Below, piece after piece: positions 10,262 to 18,902 of a DNA stretch of 64,000 nucleotides. The position numbers and the translations under genes were made by a program. The notes beneath the pieces are model-generated. The model had not been told where the DNA came from. It did not search any database and saw only the letters and a program-made list of their open reading frames with translations. This DNA is from Mycolicibacterium litorale (GTDB taxonomy: Bacteria; Actinomycetota; Actinomycetes; Mycobacteriales; Mycobacteriaceae): positions 3,534,001 to 3,598,000 of the forward strand of contig CP019882.1 of the NCBI GenBank assembly GCA_002007745.1. The letters are read 5' to 3'. Numbering within the stretch: the stretch's first letter is position 1; each line of letters begins with the position of its first letter.

Positions 10262-10522
10262 ATGAAGATCTCATTCCGTCTTGTCGCCCCGCTGCTGGCC
10301 GCCGGCGCCGCCGCCGCCATTGCCACCTCGCCCATCGCCGCAGCCGCCGACGACCCGCACCTGACCTGCACCTATCAGAGCCAGGGCAACAGCACCTGCG
10401 AGACCGCCGGCAACGCCCAACTCTCGGCGTCGCCACAGACCATCCCGTACCCGACGCTGTATCCGTTCCTGTTGGACGGCGGCCTGCTGTTCCACAACAA
10501 CCCCGGTCACGGCATGCGCTGA
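10262..10522 (+). CDS. Small secreted protein, unknown function
   Basis: An 86-aa protein with a textbook Sec signal peptide (MKISFR, hydrophobic Ala-rich core, cleavage near AAAADD at about residue 30). The mature form is only about 56 residues, with two cysteines (LTCTYQSQGNSTCET) that could form one disulfide, and a Pro/Tyr-rich end. AAAGGAG precedes the ATG at ideal spacing. It is directly downstream of a TetR gene and a palindrome, so is probably regulated by it. I recognise no family. Confidence 0.72.
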   Translation: MKISFRLVAPLLAAGAAAAIATSPIAAAADDPHLTCTYQSQGNSTCETAGNAQLSASPQTIPYPTLYPFLLDGGLLFHNNPGHGMR

Positions 10523-10523
10523 G

Positions 10524-10838
10524 TCACTGGCTCGTGTTGGTCTCGGTCAGCGTCCCGGTCTCGATCGAGGCGGCGATGTCGGCCATCCGCTCGCCGGACC
10601 GACGCCAGCCCGCCACCCGTTCGCGGCCGAATTCGGTTCCGTCCCGCGTGATCACCAGCGTCCACGGCACGCCGAGCCACTTGGCGAGCAGCCAGAGCGG
10701 CCACATCAGCATGAACGGGAAGACGACTAGAAAGATCAGCCCGTCCAGGGTGGCGAAGCCGGTCTCCCACGGAATCGTCTTCCACCACCAGCGACGCACC
10801 GACCACGTGATCCCCTCGGGATCGGTCACCTCGGCCAT
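10524..10838 (-). CDS. Small membrane protein, unknown function
   Basis: A 104-aa protein with one long or two closely spaced hydrophobic segments (about residues 30-58, GLIFLVVFPFMLMWPLWLLA) flanked by a Trp/Arg-rich N-terminal part (VRRWWWKTIPW) and a hydrophilic tail. GGAGGTGATC precedes the ATG. It is divergent from the molybdopterin oxidoreductase with 33 bp between starts, and its end meets the secreted-protein stop. Function unknown. Confidence 0.65.
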   Translation of the reverse strand: MAEVTDPEGITWSVRRWWWKTIPWETGFATLDGLIFLVVFPFMLMWPLWLLAKWLGVPWTLVITRDGTEFGRERVAGWRRSGERMADIAASIETGTLTETNTSQ

Positions 10839-10871
10839 GATCACCTCCGACCGGAGCGTACGGTCTTGGCC

Positions 10872-12860
10872 ATGGCCGCGGGCGGAGTCGCAACGGTACG
10901 CAGTTTCTGTCGGGTGTGCCCGTCGGTGTGCGGGATCCTCGTCGAGGTCGACGGCGACCGGGTAGTGGCTGTCCACGGCGATCGGGATAATCCGTTCTCT
11001 GGTGGCTATACCTGCCCCAAGGGCCGCGCGCTGCCGCTGATCCACCACCACCCGGATCGGCTGGAGCGGCCGATGCTGCGCGTCGGCGGCGAGCTGACCG
11101 AAACCAGCTGGGAGACATGTCTGGACGACCTCGGCAACCGGTTGCGGGCCATCGTCGCCGAACACGGGCCGGCCGCGGTTGCGGTCAACTTCGGCACCGG
11201 TATCGGCATGGATGCCGCGGGCTACCGCATCGCCGAGGCACTGCACCGGGCGATCGGTACGCCGGCGAAGTTCAGTCCGCTGACCATCGACGGCACCGCC
11301 AAGGTTCTCGTTGCGGAGTTGATGGGCGGATCCGCCGGGTTGACCGGACGCCCCGATTACGAGAATGCCGAACTGGTCCTGTTGATCGGCAGTAATCCCG
11401 TTGTCTCCCACGGCCACACCATCGGCATGCCCAACCCGCGCAAGTTGTTCCGCGACCTCGCCGCGCGGGCCCAGCTGTGGGTCCTGGACCCGCGCCGCAC
11501 GGAGACGGCCCGGTTGGCGACCCGCCACCTCGCGCCGCGGCCGGGCACCGACTACGCAGTGTTGGCCCACCTGGTGCGCGAGATCCTGCGCGAGGGCGCT
11601 GACCCGACCGTCGCCGTGCAGGACCTCGATGTGCTTGCTGCGACGGTCGAGCCGTTCACCCGCGAACATGCCGCCGCTCTCGCCGACGTCGATCCAACCG
11701 AGCTCGACGATCTGCTCGCCGCCGTGCGCCGCGCCGGGCGCATTGCGATCGACACCGGAACCGGTATCACGATGTCGGCGAGTGCCAATGTCACGCAATG
11801 GTTTTCGTGGGCTCTGCTGATCCTGACCGGTTCGATGAACGCCCCCGGTGGGGAGTGGTTCCATCCCGGCTACGGCTATCAGCTGGAGATGTTCGAGCTG
11901 CCGATCGCACCGCCGGAGGGCAAGTCGAGGCCCGGCCCGCGGAGTCGCCCGGACACCCGCGCGTTCATGCGCGAATGGCCCTGTGCCGCACTGCCCGACG
12001 AGATCGAGGCCGGCAACATTCGCGCGCTGCTGAACCTCGGTGGCAGTCTGCTGACCGCCTTTCCCGCCACCGACACGTTGCGGGCGGCGCTGCCGAAGCT
12101 CGAGGTACTGGCCACCACCGAGATCCTGCCGACCGAGACGACGGCGCTGTCCACGCATGTGTTACCGACCAAGGGGCAGCTCGAGCGGCCCGACGTCACG
12201 CTGTGGGATTTCATGAGCACGCGGATCTCGGCTCAGCACACGTCGGCGCTAGTCGGCCCGATCGGTGAGCGCCGCTCGATGTGGTGGGTGCTCGCCGAGA
12301 TCGGCGCGCGGATGGGGCACGAGATCGCCGACACGACGGTGAGCGACGAGGAGATGCTCGCCAAACTCAACGCCGGCGGGCGTACCAGTTATCACGACCT
12401 GGTAGCCACCGGTTGGGCCGAGTCGGAGCGGGAGCTACCCGCAGCGTGGCTGCAACGACACGTCGAGCGGTTGGGCGGCTGGCGGCTGGCTCCCCGGCTC
12501 CTGGTCGACCAGTTGCGCGGGCTGCATCACGCAGCCGGCCCGGTGCTGATACCACGGCGCCAATTCCGGAGAGTCAACGCACAACTGCAGTATCTCGGCG
12601 AGCAACCCGAGATACTGCTGAACCCCGGTGACGCGGCGGCCGCGGGCATCGTCGAGGACCAGAAAGTAGTGGTACGCACCGAGCATGGGGAACTCACCGG
12701 GATCGCGAGGCTGGATGCCTCGGTGCGCAGCGGCGCCGTGTCGGTGCCGCATGCGCACGTCGACGCCAACGTGAACCGGTTGACGAGTAAGGACGACCTG
12801 GACCCGGCCACCGGGATGACCCGCTACTCAGGGCTGCCGGTGAGCCTGCATCACCCCTGA
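10872..12860 (+). CDS. Molybdopterin-dependent oxidoreductase (formate dehydrogenase/DMSO reductase family)
   Basis: A 662-aa enzyme of the DMSO-reductase superfamily. The N-terminal [4Fe-4S] site is complete: Cys13, Cys16, Cys20 and Cys48 (FCRVCPSVC...YTCPKG). Further Mo-bis-MGD binding landmarks are LLIGSNPVVSH, VLDPRRTETA and the C-terminal dinucleotide-binding domain (ILLNPGDAAAAGI...VSVPHAHVDANVN). Start at the ATG at 10872; a TTG two codons earlier is possible. No electron-transfer or membrane subunit is adjacent, so partner and substrate are unknown; it is a cytoplasmic single-subunit type. It ends 2 bp from the convergent yebC stop. Confidence 0.9.
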   Translation: MAAGGVATVRSFCRVCPSVCGILVEVDGDRVVAVHGDRDNPFSGGYTCPKGRALPLIHHHPDRLERPMLRVGGELTETSWETCLDDLGNRLRAIVAEHGPAAVAVNFGTGIGMDAAGYRIAEALHRAIGTPAKFSPLTIDGTAKVLVAELMGGSAGLTGRPDYENAELVLLIGSNPVVSHGHTIGMPNPRKLFRDLAARAQLWVLDPRRTETARLATRHLAPRPGTDYAVLAHLVREILREGADPTVAVQDLDVLAATVEPFTREHAAALADVDPTELDDLLAAVRRAGRIAIDTGTGITMSASANVTQWFSWALLILTGSMNAPGGEWFHPGYGYQLEMFELPIAPPEGKSRPGPRSRPDTRAFMREWPCAALPDEIEAGNIRALLNLGGSLLTAFPATDTLRAALPKLEVLATTEILPTETTALSTHVLPTKGQLERPDVTLWDFMSTRISAQHTSALVGPIGERRSMWWVLAEIGARMGHEIADTTVSDEEMLAKLNAGGRTSYHDLVATGWAESERELPAAWLQRHVERLGGWRLAPRLLVDQLRGLHHAAGPVLIPRRQFRRVNAQLQYLGEQPEILLNPGDAAAAGIVEDQKVVVRTEHGELTGIARLDASVRSGAVSVPHAHVDANVNRLTSKDDLDPATGMTRYSGLPVSLHHP

Positions 12861-12862
12861 GC

Positions 12863-13615
12863 TCACTCCTCGAGTTGGGCCAGGATCTCGTCGGGGATGT
12901 CGGCGTTGGTGTACACGTCCTGGACGTCGTCGCTGTCTTCGAGCGCGTCGACGAGTTTCATGATCTTGCGGGCGCCTTCGGCGTCCAGCGGCACGGTGAC
13001 CGAGGCCTGGAACCCGGCCTCGGCGGAGTCGTAGTCGATGCCGGCGTCCTGCAGGGCGGTGCGGACCGCGACCAGGTCGGTCGGCTCGGAGATGATCTCG
13101 AAGCTGTCACCGAGGTCGTTGACCTCCTCGGCGCCGGCGTCGAGGACCGCCATCAGCACATCGTCTTCGGACAGGTCGTTCTTCTCTAGCGTCACCACGC
13201 CCTTACGGGAGAACAGGTAGGCCACCGAACCGGGGTCGGCCATGTTCCCGCCGTTACGGGTCATCGCGACCCGGACCTCGCCAGCGGCACGGTTACGGTT
13301 GTCGGTCAGGCACTCGATGAGTACCGCGACACCGTTGGGTCCGTAACCCTCGTAGGTGATGTTCTGCCAGTCGGCGCCGCCGGCCTCTTCGCCGCCGCCG
13401 CGCTTGCGTGCCCGCTCGATGTTGTCGTTGGGCACCGAAGACTTCTTGGCCTTCTGGATGGCGTCGTAGAGGGTCGGGTTACCGCCCGGGTCGCCGCCGC
13501 CGACGCGCGCCGCGACCTCGATGTTCTTGATGAGCTTGGCGAACATCTTGCCGCGCTTGGCGTCGATGACGGCCTTCTTGTGCTTGGTGGTAGCCCACTT
13601 GGAATGGCCGCTCAT
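12863..13615 (-). CDS. YebC/PmpR family transcriptional regulator (TACO1-like)
   Basis: A 250-aa protein of the YebC family, known as DNA-binding regulators and, in recent work on relatives, as ribosome-associated factors helping translation of difficult sequences. The hallmark start [15 protein letters not shown] and the [22 protein letters not shown] block are intact. GGAGAG lies before the ATG. In M. tuberculosis the equivalent gene adjoins pdxT; here about 3.8 kb of other genes separate them. Confidence 0.96.
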   Translation of the reverse strand: MSGHSKWATTKHKKAVIDAKRGKMFAKLIKNIEVAARVGGGDPGGNPTLYDAIQKAKKSSVPNDNIERARKRGGGEEAGGADWQNITYEGYGPNGVAVLIECLTDNRNRAAGEVRVAMTRNGGNMADPGSVAYLFSRKGVVTLEKNDLSEDDVLMAVLDAGAEEVNDLGDSFEIISEPTDLVAVRTALQDAGIDYDSAEAGFQASVTVPLDAEGARKIMKLVDALEDSDDVQDVYTNADIPDEILAQLEE

Positions 13616-13708
13616 CGGGTTTCTCTCCGTACGTATCGTCCTGCCGTAACCCGACGAGTCTACTGGTCCGCGCGGATCAATCTGGTCGGTGCGCCCAGTC
13701 CTGGGATG

Positions 13709-14101
13709 TTAGCGGTACCTGGCGTCGTAGCTGCGGCGCCGGCTGGCTTGCGCCGATTGGTCCCGTTCGGACAGGACGCGCTCCAGGGTCCCGAGCGGAT
13801 AGCCGTGTTTGCGCAGCCGGTGTTCGGCACTTTGGTCGATGTAGGCCGCGGCATAGATCAGGGCAATGCAGGCACCGCCGAGAACCGCTGTTGCCGCGAT
13901 CCACACCGGGCTGGTGAGCAGGATGCCGCAGACCGCGAACGGCAGCAGGGTCATCAAGGTCCGCGCGACCTGTCGCCACCAGCGACTTCTCGCGGTGAGA
14001 TCGTGCAGCACCCATTGCCGATAGCGGGGAGCCAACGTGCCGCCGTAGGCGTACCACATCCATCGGACCGGGTCCGGGCGGTGAAACGACTTGTCACTCA
14101 T
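13709..14101 (-). CDS. DUF5313 family membrane protein
   Basis: A 130-aa mycobacterial protein. RPDPVRWMWYAYGGTLAPRYR followed by WVLHDLTARSRWWRQ is the signature I associate with DUF5313; two hydrophobic helices follow (about residues 48-66 and 70-88), then a basic tail. Two ATGs, 6 nt apart, are possible; I prefer 14101 since GGATGAG is then 8 nt upstream. It sits 93 bp downstream of yebC on the same strand. Function unknown. Confidence 0.8.
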   Translation of the reverse strand: MSDKSFHRPDPVRWMWYAYGGTLAPRYRQWVLHDLTARSRWWRQVARTLMTLLPFAVCGILLTSPVWIAATAVLGGACIALIYAAAYIDQSAEHRLRKHGYPLGTLERVLSERDQSAQASRRRSYDARYR

Positions 14102-14196
14102 GAACATTGCTCATCCATCTCCATCCGCCCGGTGCTGTGGGCGGCACAGTCGATTCGTCGTCGCCCGACCCGTCAGCACCCGCATCGGGCCGGTTT

Positions 14197-14679
14197 TCAC
14201 ACACCGGGAAGGGCGCCGGCCGCGAGGGCCGCCGCGTTGATCCGGTGCAGGACGTCGCGCAGATTCTCCAGCTCCGACAGATCCACCCCCAGGCGTTCGA
14301 CGACGGCCGCGGGAACGGCCAGCGCTCGCCGGCGCAGGGCTCGCCCCTCCTCGGTGAGCGTGATCGCGGTGGCTCGCTCGTCGGCGGCGCTGCGATGCCG
14401 TCGGACCAGTCCCATGGCCTCCAACCGTTTGAGCATCGGCGACAGCGTCGCCGACTCCAACTGAAGTGCAGAGGCGATCTCTTTAACCGAAAGGTCTTCG
14501 GCCGCAGTGCTATCGCGGTCGTGATCCCACAATGCCAGCATGACCAGGTATTGCGGGTGGGTGAGGCCGAGCGGCTCCAGAATCGGGCGGTACACGGCCA
14601 GTACGGCACGGTTGGTCACCGCCAGCGCGAAGCAGACCTGTTGCTCCAGTGCCAGCGGATCCACCGGAGTTCTCGTCAC
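14197..14679 (-). CDS. MarR family regulator, OhrR-like (peroxide-sensing type)
   Basis: A 160-aa winged-helix repressor. Cys16 in EQQVCFALAVTNRAV occupies the place of the reactive cysteine of OhrR proteins, and LGLTHPQYLVMLALWDHD, LQLESATLSPMLKRLEAMGLV and RHRSAADERA are typical. OhrR family members release DNA when that cysteine is oxidised by organic peroxides. No ohr peroxidase gene is adjacent, so the regulon is elsewhere or the esterase/TetR genes nearby. A promoter with an embedded inverted repeat precedes it, suggesting autoregulation from a nearly leaderless mRNA. Confidence 0.87.
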   Translation of the reverse strand: MTRTPVDPLALEQQVCFALAVTNRAVLAVYRPILEPLGLTHPQYLVMLALWDHDRDSTAAEDLSVKEIASALQLESATLSPMLKRLEAMGLVRRHRSAADERATAITLTEEGRALRRRALAVPAAVVERLGVDLSELENLRDVLHRINAAALAAGALPGV

Positions 14680-14686
14680 AAGAAAG

Positions 14687-14716
14687 ATCGTACCCTAATA
14701 GTTAGTGCCCTAACAA
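14687..14716 (-). promoter_or_regulatory. Promoter with embedded operator for the OhrR-like gene
   Basis: On the minus strand, -35 TTGTTA (plus 14711-14716), an 18-nt spacer and -10 TACGAT (plus 14687-14692) end 8 nt from the GTG start at 14679. The inverted repeat GTTAG-TGCC-CTAAC at 14701-14714 covers the -35 and spacer, the expected place for an autorepressor. The half-site resembles that before car. Confidence 0.55.
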
Positions 14717-14734
14717 TATGCGCGCTCGGGACCG

Positions 14735-15337
14735 CTAGACGCCCAGGTCGCCGTCGATGTAGTGCTGCAGCACCGGCGTCATCGCCGCCAGCACCTCAGC
14801 TTCGGTCATCGAGGCGACAGGATCGATCTGCCAGACGTAGCGCACCAGAGCGAACCCGAGCAGCTGGGTGGCGATCAGCCCGCTGCGCTCGAGCCGATCG
14901 CCCGCGTCGTCACCGAGGGTGGATCCGCCGATCAGGCTGTGTTCGACGACGATGCGCAGTTTCTCCCTGGTGGTGGGCTCGTGCGCGGCGGTGAGCACGA
15001 TCGCACGCAGTGTCGGGCCGATCTCTTCGTCGGCCCATGCGGCCATGACGTTGCGCAGCAGCCGCCCGGCCAGCTCGTCGCGCGGGGCCGCCCAGGTGGC
15101 CGCGACCGAGTCCAGCCATCGCTGCGGTGGTGCTGTCGCCGCGTCGAGCAGCCTCTCCTTGGAGTCGAAATAGTGATAGACCAGCGCCGGATCGACATCG
15201 GCGGCTCGAGCGACCGCCCGAATCGTCGTGCCGGCCCACCCGTGTTCAGCGAACTGGGAGCGGGCGACATCCAGAATTCGCGCTGCCAACACCCCGCGCT
15301 CGTCGCGCGGCCCCGGCGTCACCGCCCTGCCGGCCAT
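14735..15337 (-). CDS. TetR/AcrR family regulator, divergent from CocE esterase
   Basis: A 200-aa TetR repressor: recognition region TTIRAVARAADVDPALVYHYFDSKERLL is canonical. I choose the ATG at 15337 because GAGGTGA precedes it well; a GTG at 15364 would add nine residues. The DNA between this gene and the divergent CocE esterase holds a perfect 10-bp inverted repeat, so the protein most likely represses both itself and the esterase. Ligand probably an ester or its product (inference). Confidence 0.9.
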   Translation of the reverse strand: MAGRAVTPGPRDERGVLAARILDVARSQFAEHGWAGTTIRAVARAADVDPALVYHYFDSKERLLDAATAPPQRWLDSVAATWAAPRDELAGRLLRNVMAAWADEEIGPTLRAIVLTAAHEPTTREKLRIVVEHSLIGGSTLGDDAGDRLERSGLIATQLLGFALVRYVWQIDPVASMTEAEVLAAMTPVLQHYIDGDLGV

Positions 15338-15376
15338 GGCAATCACCTCGTCGCCGAATTCCACCTTGCTTCCCGA

Positions 15377-15402
15377 TGAGTTTCACCATAGCGTGAAACT
15401 CA
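15377..15402. promoter_or_regulatory. Perfect 10-bp inverted repeat, TetR operator
   Basis: TGAGTTTCAC - CATAGC - GTGAAACTCA lies in the divergent region of the TetR and CocE genes. 10-bp perfect arms with a 6-bp spacer are what a TetR dimer would cover. Confidence 0.75.
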
Positions 15403-15429
15403 ACGGCCCATGAAAATAAGGAGTGCGCC

Positions 15430-17172
15430 ATGGCCGATGCCCCCATCTCCGGCACCGAATCCGGCCAGCGGCGCCTCAACGGCCCCCAGACCACGGGCCG
15501 GGAGTACCGCAACCTGAGCGGGCCAGGCCACCGCGTCACCACCGAGATGAACGTCGGCGTGCCGATGCGTGACGGTGCCCGCCTGCTCGCCGACGTGCAC
15601 CGCCCTGATACCGACGGTCGCTTCCCCGCCCTGATCGCCGCGTCGCCCTACCCTCGCCAGATCCAGGATCTGGGTGCGCCCGCCGGATTCATCGAGGCGG
15701 GCGCCACCGACTTCTGGGTGCCACGCGGTTACGGGCACGTCATCGCCAACCTGCGCGGCACCGGCGGGTCCGAGGGCACCTTCGGGTTCTTCGACGCCCA
15801 GGAACGCCGCGACATGTACGACCTGGTGGAGTGGGTGGCGGCTCAGCCGTGGTGCGACGGCAACGTCGGGATGATCGGTATCAGCTACTTCGCCATGACC
15901 CAGCTGGAGGCCGCCGTGGAGAGGCCACCGCATCTGAAGGCGATCTTTCCGGTCGCCGTCACGGCCGACCTGTACGAGGCCGCGTCCCATCACGGCTTGT
16001 TCAGCGCATCGTTCGTCACCCCATTCCTGTCGATGCTGGGTCTCACGGCCGCCCGCGATGACGCGTTCTGGCGCAGCCGTCCGCTGGGGGTGGCGCGCTG
16101 GGTGCTCAATACCCCCGCCCTGCACCACAAATTCGCCACCATGAACGGCGAAGCCGCCGTCACGATGATGCGCGGGCTGCTCAAACTCCCGCACGACCCA
16201 CACCCATGGGACGAGCTCTGGCTCGATGCGGCGGTCCGGCATCCCACCCGCGACCAGTGGTGGGACGAGCGCAACCTGCTGCCGCTGCTCGAGAACGTCG
16301 ACATCCCTGTCTATCTGGGCTGCGATTGGCAGAACGTGCCCCTGCACCTGCCGTCGACCTTCGCCACTCTCGCTGGATTGACGAACAGCCCGGCTGTGCG
16401 CGTGGGCATGCTCGGCGAATTCGGACTGACCTGGCCGTGGGAGAGCCTCCATGTGGAGGCACTGGCCTGGTATGACCACTGGCTCAAGGGCCGTGACACC
16501 GGCATCCTGGACGGCCCACCGATCCGGTATGTCCTGCCCGGGGCCGACGAGTGGCGCACCGCCGATTCATGGCCACCATCCGCACACCACCGGGAGCTCG
16601 CGCTGCGCGCCGACGCGACACTCGACCGCGACGAAGGCGCCAGCGGCGCAAGGGAGTTCATGGTGCTCGGTAGCGGCTTGGGCCGGGCCAAGTCCAGCCC
16701 GCTGGATCCCCCGCCGACGCTGACCTGGACCAGCGCGCCCCTGGTCGAATCACTCGACGTTGCCGGCGATATCGAGCTACGACTGGTAGCCGCGGCCACC
16801 GCTGCCGACACCGCGTGGATGGTCACGCTGTCCGACGTGGCGCCCGACGGCAGCACCGAGCTCCTCACCGCCGGATGGCTGCGTGCCAGCCTGCGCGAGG
16901 TCGACGAAGGCACCAGCCGGCCCGGCGCACCGACACTGCCCTGCCGCACTGCCACCGCGATTCCGATAGGCGAGGATGTAGAGTACCGAATTCCGTTGGT
17001 GCCCAATGCCCGCCGCTTCAGCGAAGGCCATCGGATCGCGCTGACCATTGCCGGCGACGATCAAGATCCCGCCGTCCCTGCGATCATGAATTTTCGGCAC
17101 GCCAGCGTGGGGACCAGCAGCCTCAACACGGTGCGGTCATCGTCACGGCTGTTACTGCCCGTCCTGCAGTGA
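15430..17172 (+). CDS. CocE/NonD family hydrolase (S15 peptidase-like esterase)
   Basis: A 580-aa alpha/beta hydrolase with the CocE layout: catalytic domain with the nucleophile elbow GISYFA, a helical cap, and a C-terminal jelly-roll (from about residue 385; SLDVAGDIELRLVAAATAADT, HRIALTIAGDDQDP). Known relatives hydrolyse cocaine, beta-lactam side chains or X-Pro peptides; the substrate here is unknown. AAGGAG precedes the ATG. It is divergent from a TetR gene and its promoter overlaps the inverted repeat at 15377-15402. Confidence 0.92.
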   Translation: MADAPISGTESGQRRLNGPQTTGREYRNLSGPGHRVTTEMNVGVPMRDGARLLADVHRPDTDGRFPALIAASPYPRQIQDLGAPAGFIEAGATDFWVPRGYGHVIANLRGTGGSEGTFGFFDAQERRDMYDLVEWVAAQPWCDGNVGMIGISYFAMTQLEAAVERPPHLKAIFPVAVTADLYEAASHHGLFSASFVTPFLSMLGLTAARDDAFWRSRPLGVARWVLNTPALHHKFATMNGEAAVTMMRGLLKLPHDPHPWDELWLDAAVRHPTRDQWWDERNLLPLLENVDIPVYLGCDWQNVPLHLPSTFATLAGLTNSPAVRVGMLGEFGLTWPWESLHVEALAWYDHWLKGRDTGILDGPPIRYVLPGADEWRTADSWPPSAHHRELALRADATLDRDEGASGAREFMVLGSGLGRAKSSPLDPPPTLTWTSAPLVESLDVAGDIELRLVAAATAADTAWMVTLSDVAPDGSTELLTAGWLRASLREVDEGTSRPGAPTLPCRTATAIPIGEDVEYRIPLVPNARRFSEGHRIALTIAGDDQDPAVPAIMNFRHASVGTSSLNTVRSSSRLLLPVLQ

Positions 17173-17194
17173 CCAGGACGCGGGGCGGCTCGCC

Positions 17195-17338
17195 CTAGAG
17201 CGCGCGCCACCAGCCGACCGGCCGGGTACCCGACTCGCTCTGCCACGCCGGGCGCCACATGCCCGCAGCCGCAGCTGCCCGTGCGGCGCCGTGACTGTCC
17301 AACGCTTGCCTGACCCGCCGACTCAACCAGACGATCAT
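17195..17338 (-). CDS. Small ORF, 47 aa, unknown
   Basis: ATG at 17338 preceded by a perfect GGAGG five bases upstream; the 47 codons end at TAG (17195-17197). The peptide starts MIVWLSRRVRQAL, has an Ala-rich stretch and five Trp, and ends PVGWWRAL: an amphipathic, basic small protein. A possible -10, CATACT (minus strand of 17376-17381), lies upstream. It fills the otherwise empty 288-bp gap between the CocE gene and pdxT, reading in the same direction as pdxT. The ribosome-binding site and mycobacterial-like codon use are the evidence; no family is recognised. Confidence 0.5.
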   Translation of the reverse strand: MIVWLSRRVRQALDSHGAARAAAAAGMWRPAWQSESGTRPVGWWRAL

Positions 17339-17460
17339 CACGACCTCCTACCGTCGCGCCGCGAGTGAGACATCGAGTATGGCTGTTGCTCTCGGCACAG
17401 CGGGACTGCCCAGATTGACGGCGGATAAACGTCAGCCGACGAATTCAGGACTCTCGCGGC

Positions 17461-18054
17461 TCAAACCCGGCCGGTGACGATGTCGACGAACAGCTTGTGC
17501 ACTCGGCGGTCACCGGTCATCTCGGGATGGAATGCGGTCGCCATGACCGAGCCCTGGCGCACGGCGACGATGTGGTCGCCGGCGCGCGCCAACACCTGCA
17601 CCTGCGGGCCGACCCGTTCCACCCACGGCGCCCGGATGAAGACGGCATGAGCCGGGCCGTCCAGCCCTTCGAAGTCGATGTCGCCCTCGAAGGAGTCGAC
17701 CTGCCGGCCGAAAGCGTTGCGGCGCACCGTCATATCGATGCCTCCCAGCGGAACGGCGTCTCGTCCCGGTACTCCGGCGTCGAGGATCTCAGTGGCCAGC
17801 AGGATCATTCCCGCGCACGACCCGTAGGCCGGCATGCCGGCGGCCAGCCGGTCCCGCAGCGGTTCGAGCAGGTCGAACTCGCGGAGCAGGTGGCTCATCG
17901 CCGTCGACTCCCCACCCGGGATGACCAGTGCGTCGACGGTGTCGAGTTCACTGCGGCGGCGCACGGTCGAGGCGTCGGCGCCGGCCTCACGCAGGGCGGC
18001 GAGATGCTCGCGGGTGTCGCCCTGCAGGGCGAGCACCCCCACGTGGGCCGTCAC
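17461..18054 (-). CDS. pdxT: Pyridoxal 5'-phosphate synthase glutaminase subunit PdxT
   Basis: A 197-aa class-I glutamine amidotransferase that feeds ammonia to PdxS for vitamin B6 (PLP) synthesis. The triad is present: Cys80 (AYGSCAGM), His176 and Glu178 (FHPE); GGEST lies upstream at 48-51. The GTG start at 18054 overlaps the tesB stop (GTGA). A longer in-frame extension upstream is out of character and rejected. It lies downstream of tesB and pdxS in one operon. Confidence 0.96.
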   Translation of the reverse strand: MTAHVGVLALQGDTREHLAALREAGADASTVRRRSELDTVDALVIPGGESTAMSHLLREFDLLEPLRDRLAAGMPAYGSCAGMILLATEILDAGVPGRDAVPLGGIDMTVRRNAFGRQVDSFEGDIDFEGLDGPAHAVFIRAPWVERVGPQVQVLARAGDHIVAVRQGSVMATAFHPEMTGDRRVHKLFVDIVTGRV

Positions 18055-18896
18055 TGGGCCGGGGAGTATCCGCGCTGGTAGCGGGTCAGGCCCTCTTGCA
18101 TGACCGCGGCGACCATCTCCCCGTAGCGGTTGAAGATCTTGCCCTGGGTCAGCGAGCGCCCCCCACACGACGACGGCGAGGACTGGTCGTAGAGCAGCCA
18201 CTCGTCGGCCCGAAACGGCCGCATGAACCACATGGCGTGATCCAGCGACGCGACCATAAGGTGCTTGCGCTCCTCGGGGTGGTTGACCTGAGCCGAGCCC
18301 AACAGGGTGAGATCGCTCATGTAGGCCAGCGCGCAGATGTGCAACACGTGGTCATCGGGTAGCGGATCCCGGTGTTTGAACCACACCTGCTGCTGGGAGG
18401 CTTTGCGGGGCAGCCGGGTCACCTGGTCGGCCGGAACCATCCGGACGTCCCATTCGGCGAATTGGGCGAACCCGGCGTCGTCGAACACCCCGCCTTTGGC
18501 GCGGAAGCCGGGCAGGTCGTCCGGCGGCGGCGCGGCGGGCATCTCGTCCTGGTGCTCGATGCCGCTCTGATCGGTCTGGAACGACGCCGACATCGAGAAG
18601 ATGCTCTCCCCGTGCTGGACGGCATTGACCCGCCGGGTGACGAATGAGCCGCCGTCACGCAGGCGCTCGACGAGGTACACCGTCGGGGCCTTGGCGTCAC
18701 CGGGGCGCAGGAAGTAGCCGTGCAGCGAGTGCACCTGGAAATTGGGATCCACCGTGCGCACCGCCGACACCAGTGACTGGCCGGCGACATGACCGCCGAA
18801 AGTCCGCTGCAGGAACCCGGATTCGGGGCTGAACACCCCGCCGCGGTAGATGTTGACCTCGAGCTGTTCCAGGTCGAGGATCTCTTCGATCGCCAC
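18051..18896 (-). CDS. tesB: Acyl-CoA thioesterase II (TesB)
   Basis: A 281-aa double-hotdog thioesterase hydrolysing acyl-CoA to free acid and CoA. Family motifs: [25 protein letters not shown] in the first hotdog; [21 protein letters not shown] in the second, with the aspartate of SLDH and the downstream Thr/Gln region typical of the active site. GTG start; six bases separate it from the pdxS stop and it overlaps pdxT by four bases, so the operon is pdxS-tesB-pdxT as in M. tuberculosis. Confidence 0.95.
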   Translation of the reverse strand: MAIEEILDLEQLEVNIYRGGVFSPESGFLQRTFGGHVAGQSLVSAVRTVDPNFQVHSLHGYFLRPGDAKAPTVYLVERLRDGGSFVTRRVNAVQHGESIFSMSASFQTDQSGIEHQDEMPAAPPPDDLPGFRAKGGVFDDAGFAQFAEWDVRMVPADQVTRLPRKASQQQVWFKHRDPLPDDHVLHICALAYMSDLTLLGSAQVNHPEERKHLMVASLDHAMWFMRPFRADEWLLYDQSSPSSCGGRSLTQGKIFNRYGEMVAAVMQEGLTRYQRGYSPAQ

Positions 18897-18902
18897 GAAC
18901 GG

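Noticed and set aside
10839..12158. Upstream extension of the minus-strand frame at 10524
   Set aside because: The extension lies antisense to the molybdoenzyme; only the last 104 codons, behind their own GGAGG, look like a protein.
17400..17460. Possible terminator hairpin after pdxT (TGACG...CGTCA)
   Set aside because: The stem is only about 5 bp with a long loop and no U run, too weak to list.
18055..18231. N-terminal extension of pdxT
   Set aside because: It lies antisense in phase to nothing conserved, runs through tesB, and PdxT begins at the GTG with the GTGA overlap.
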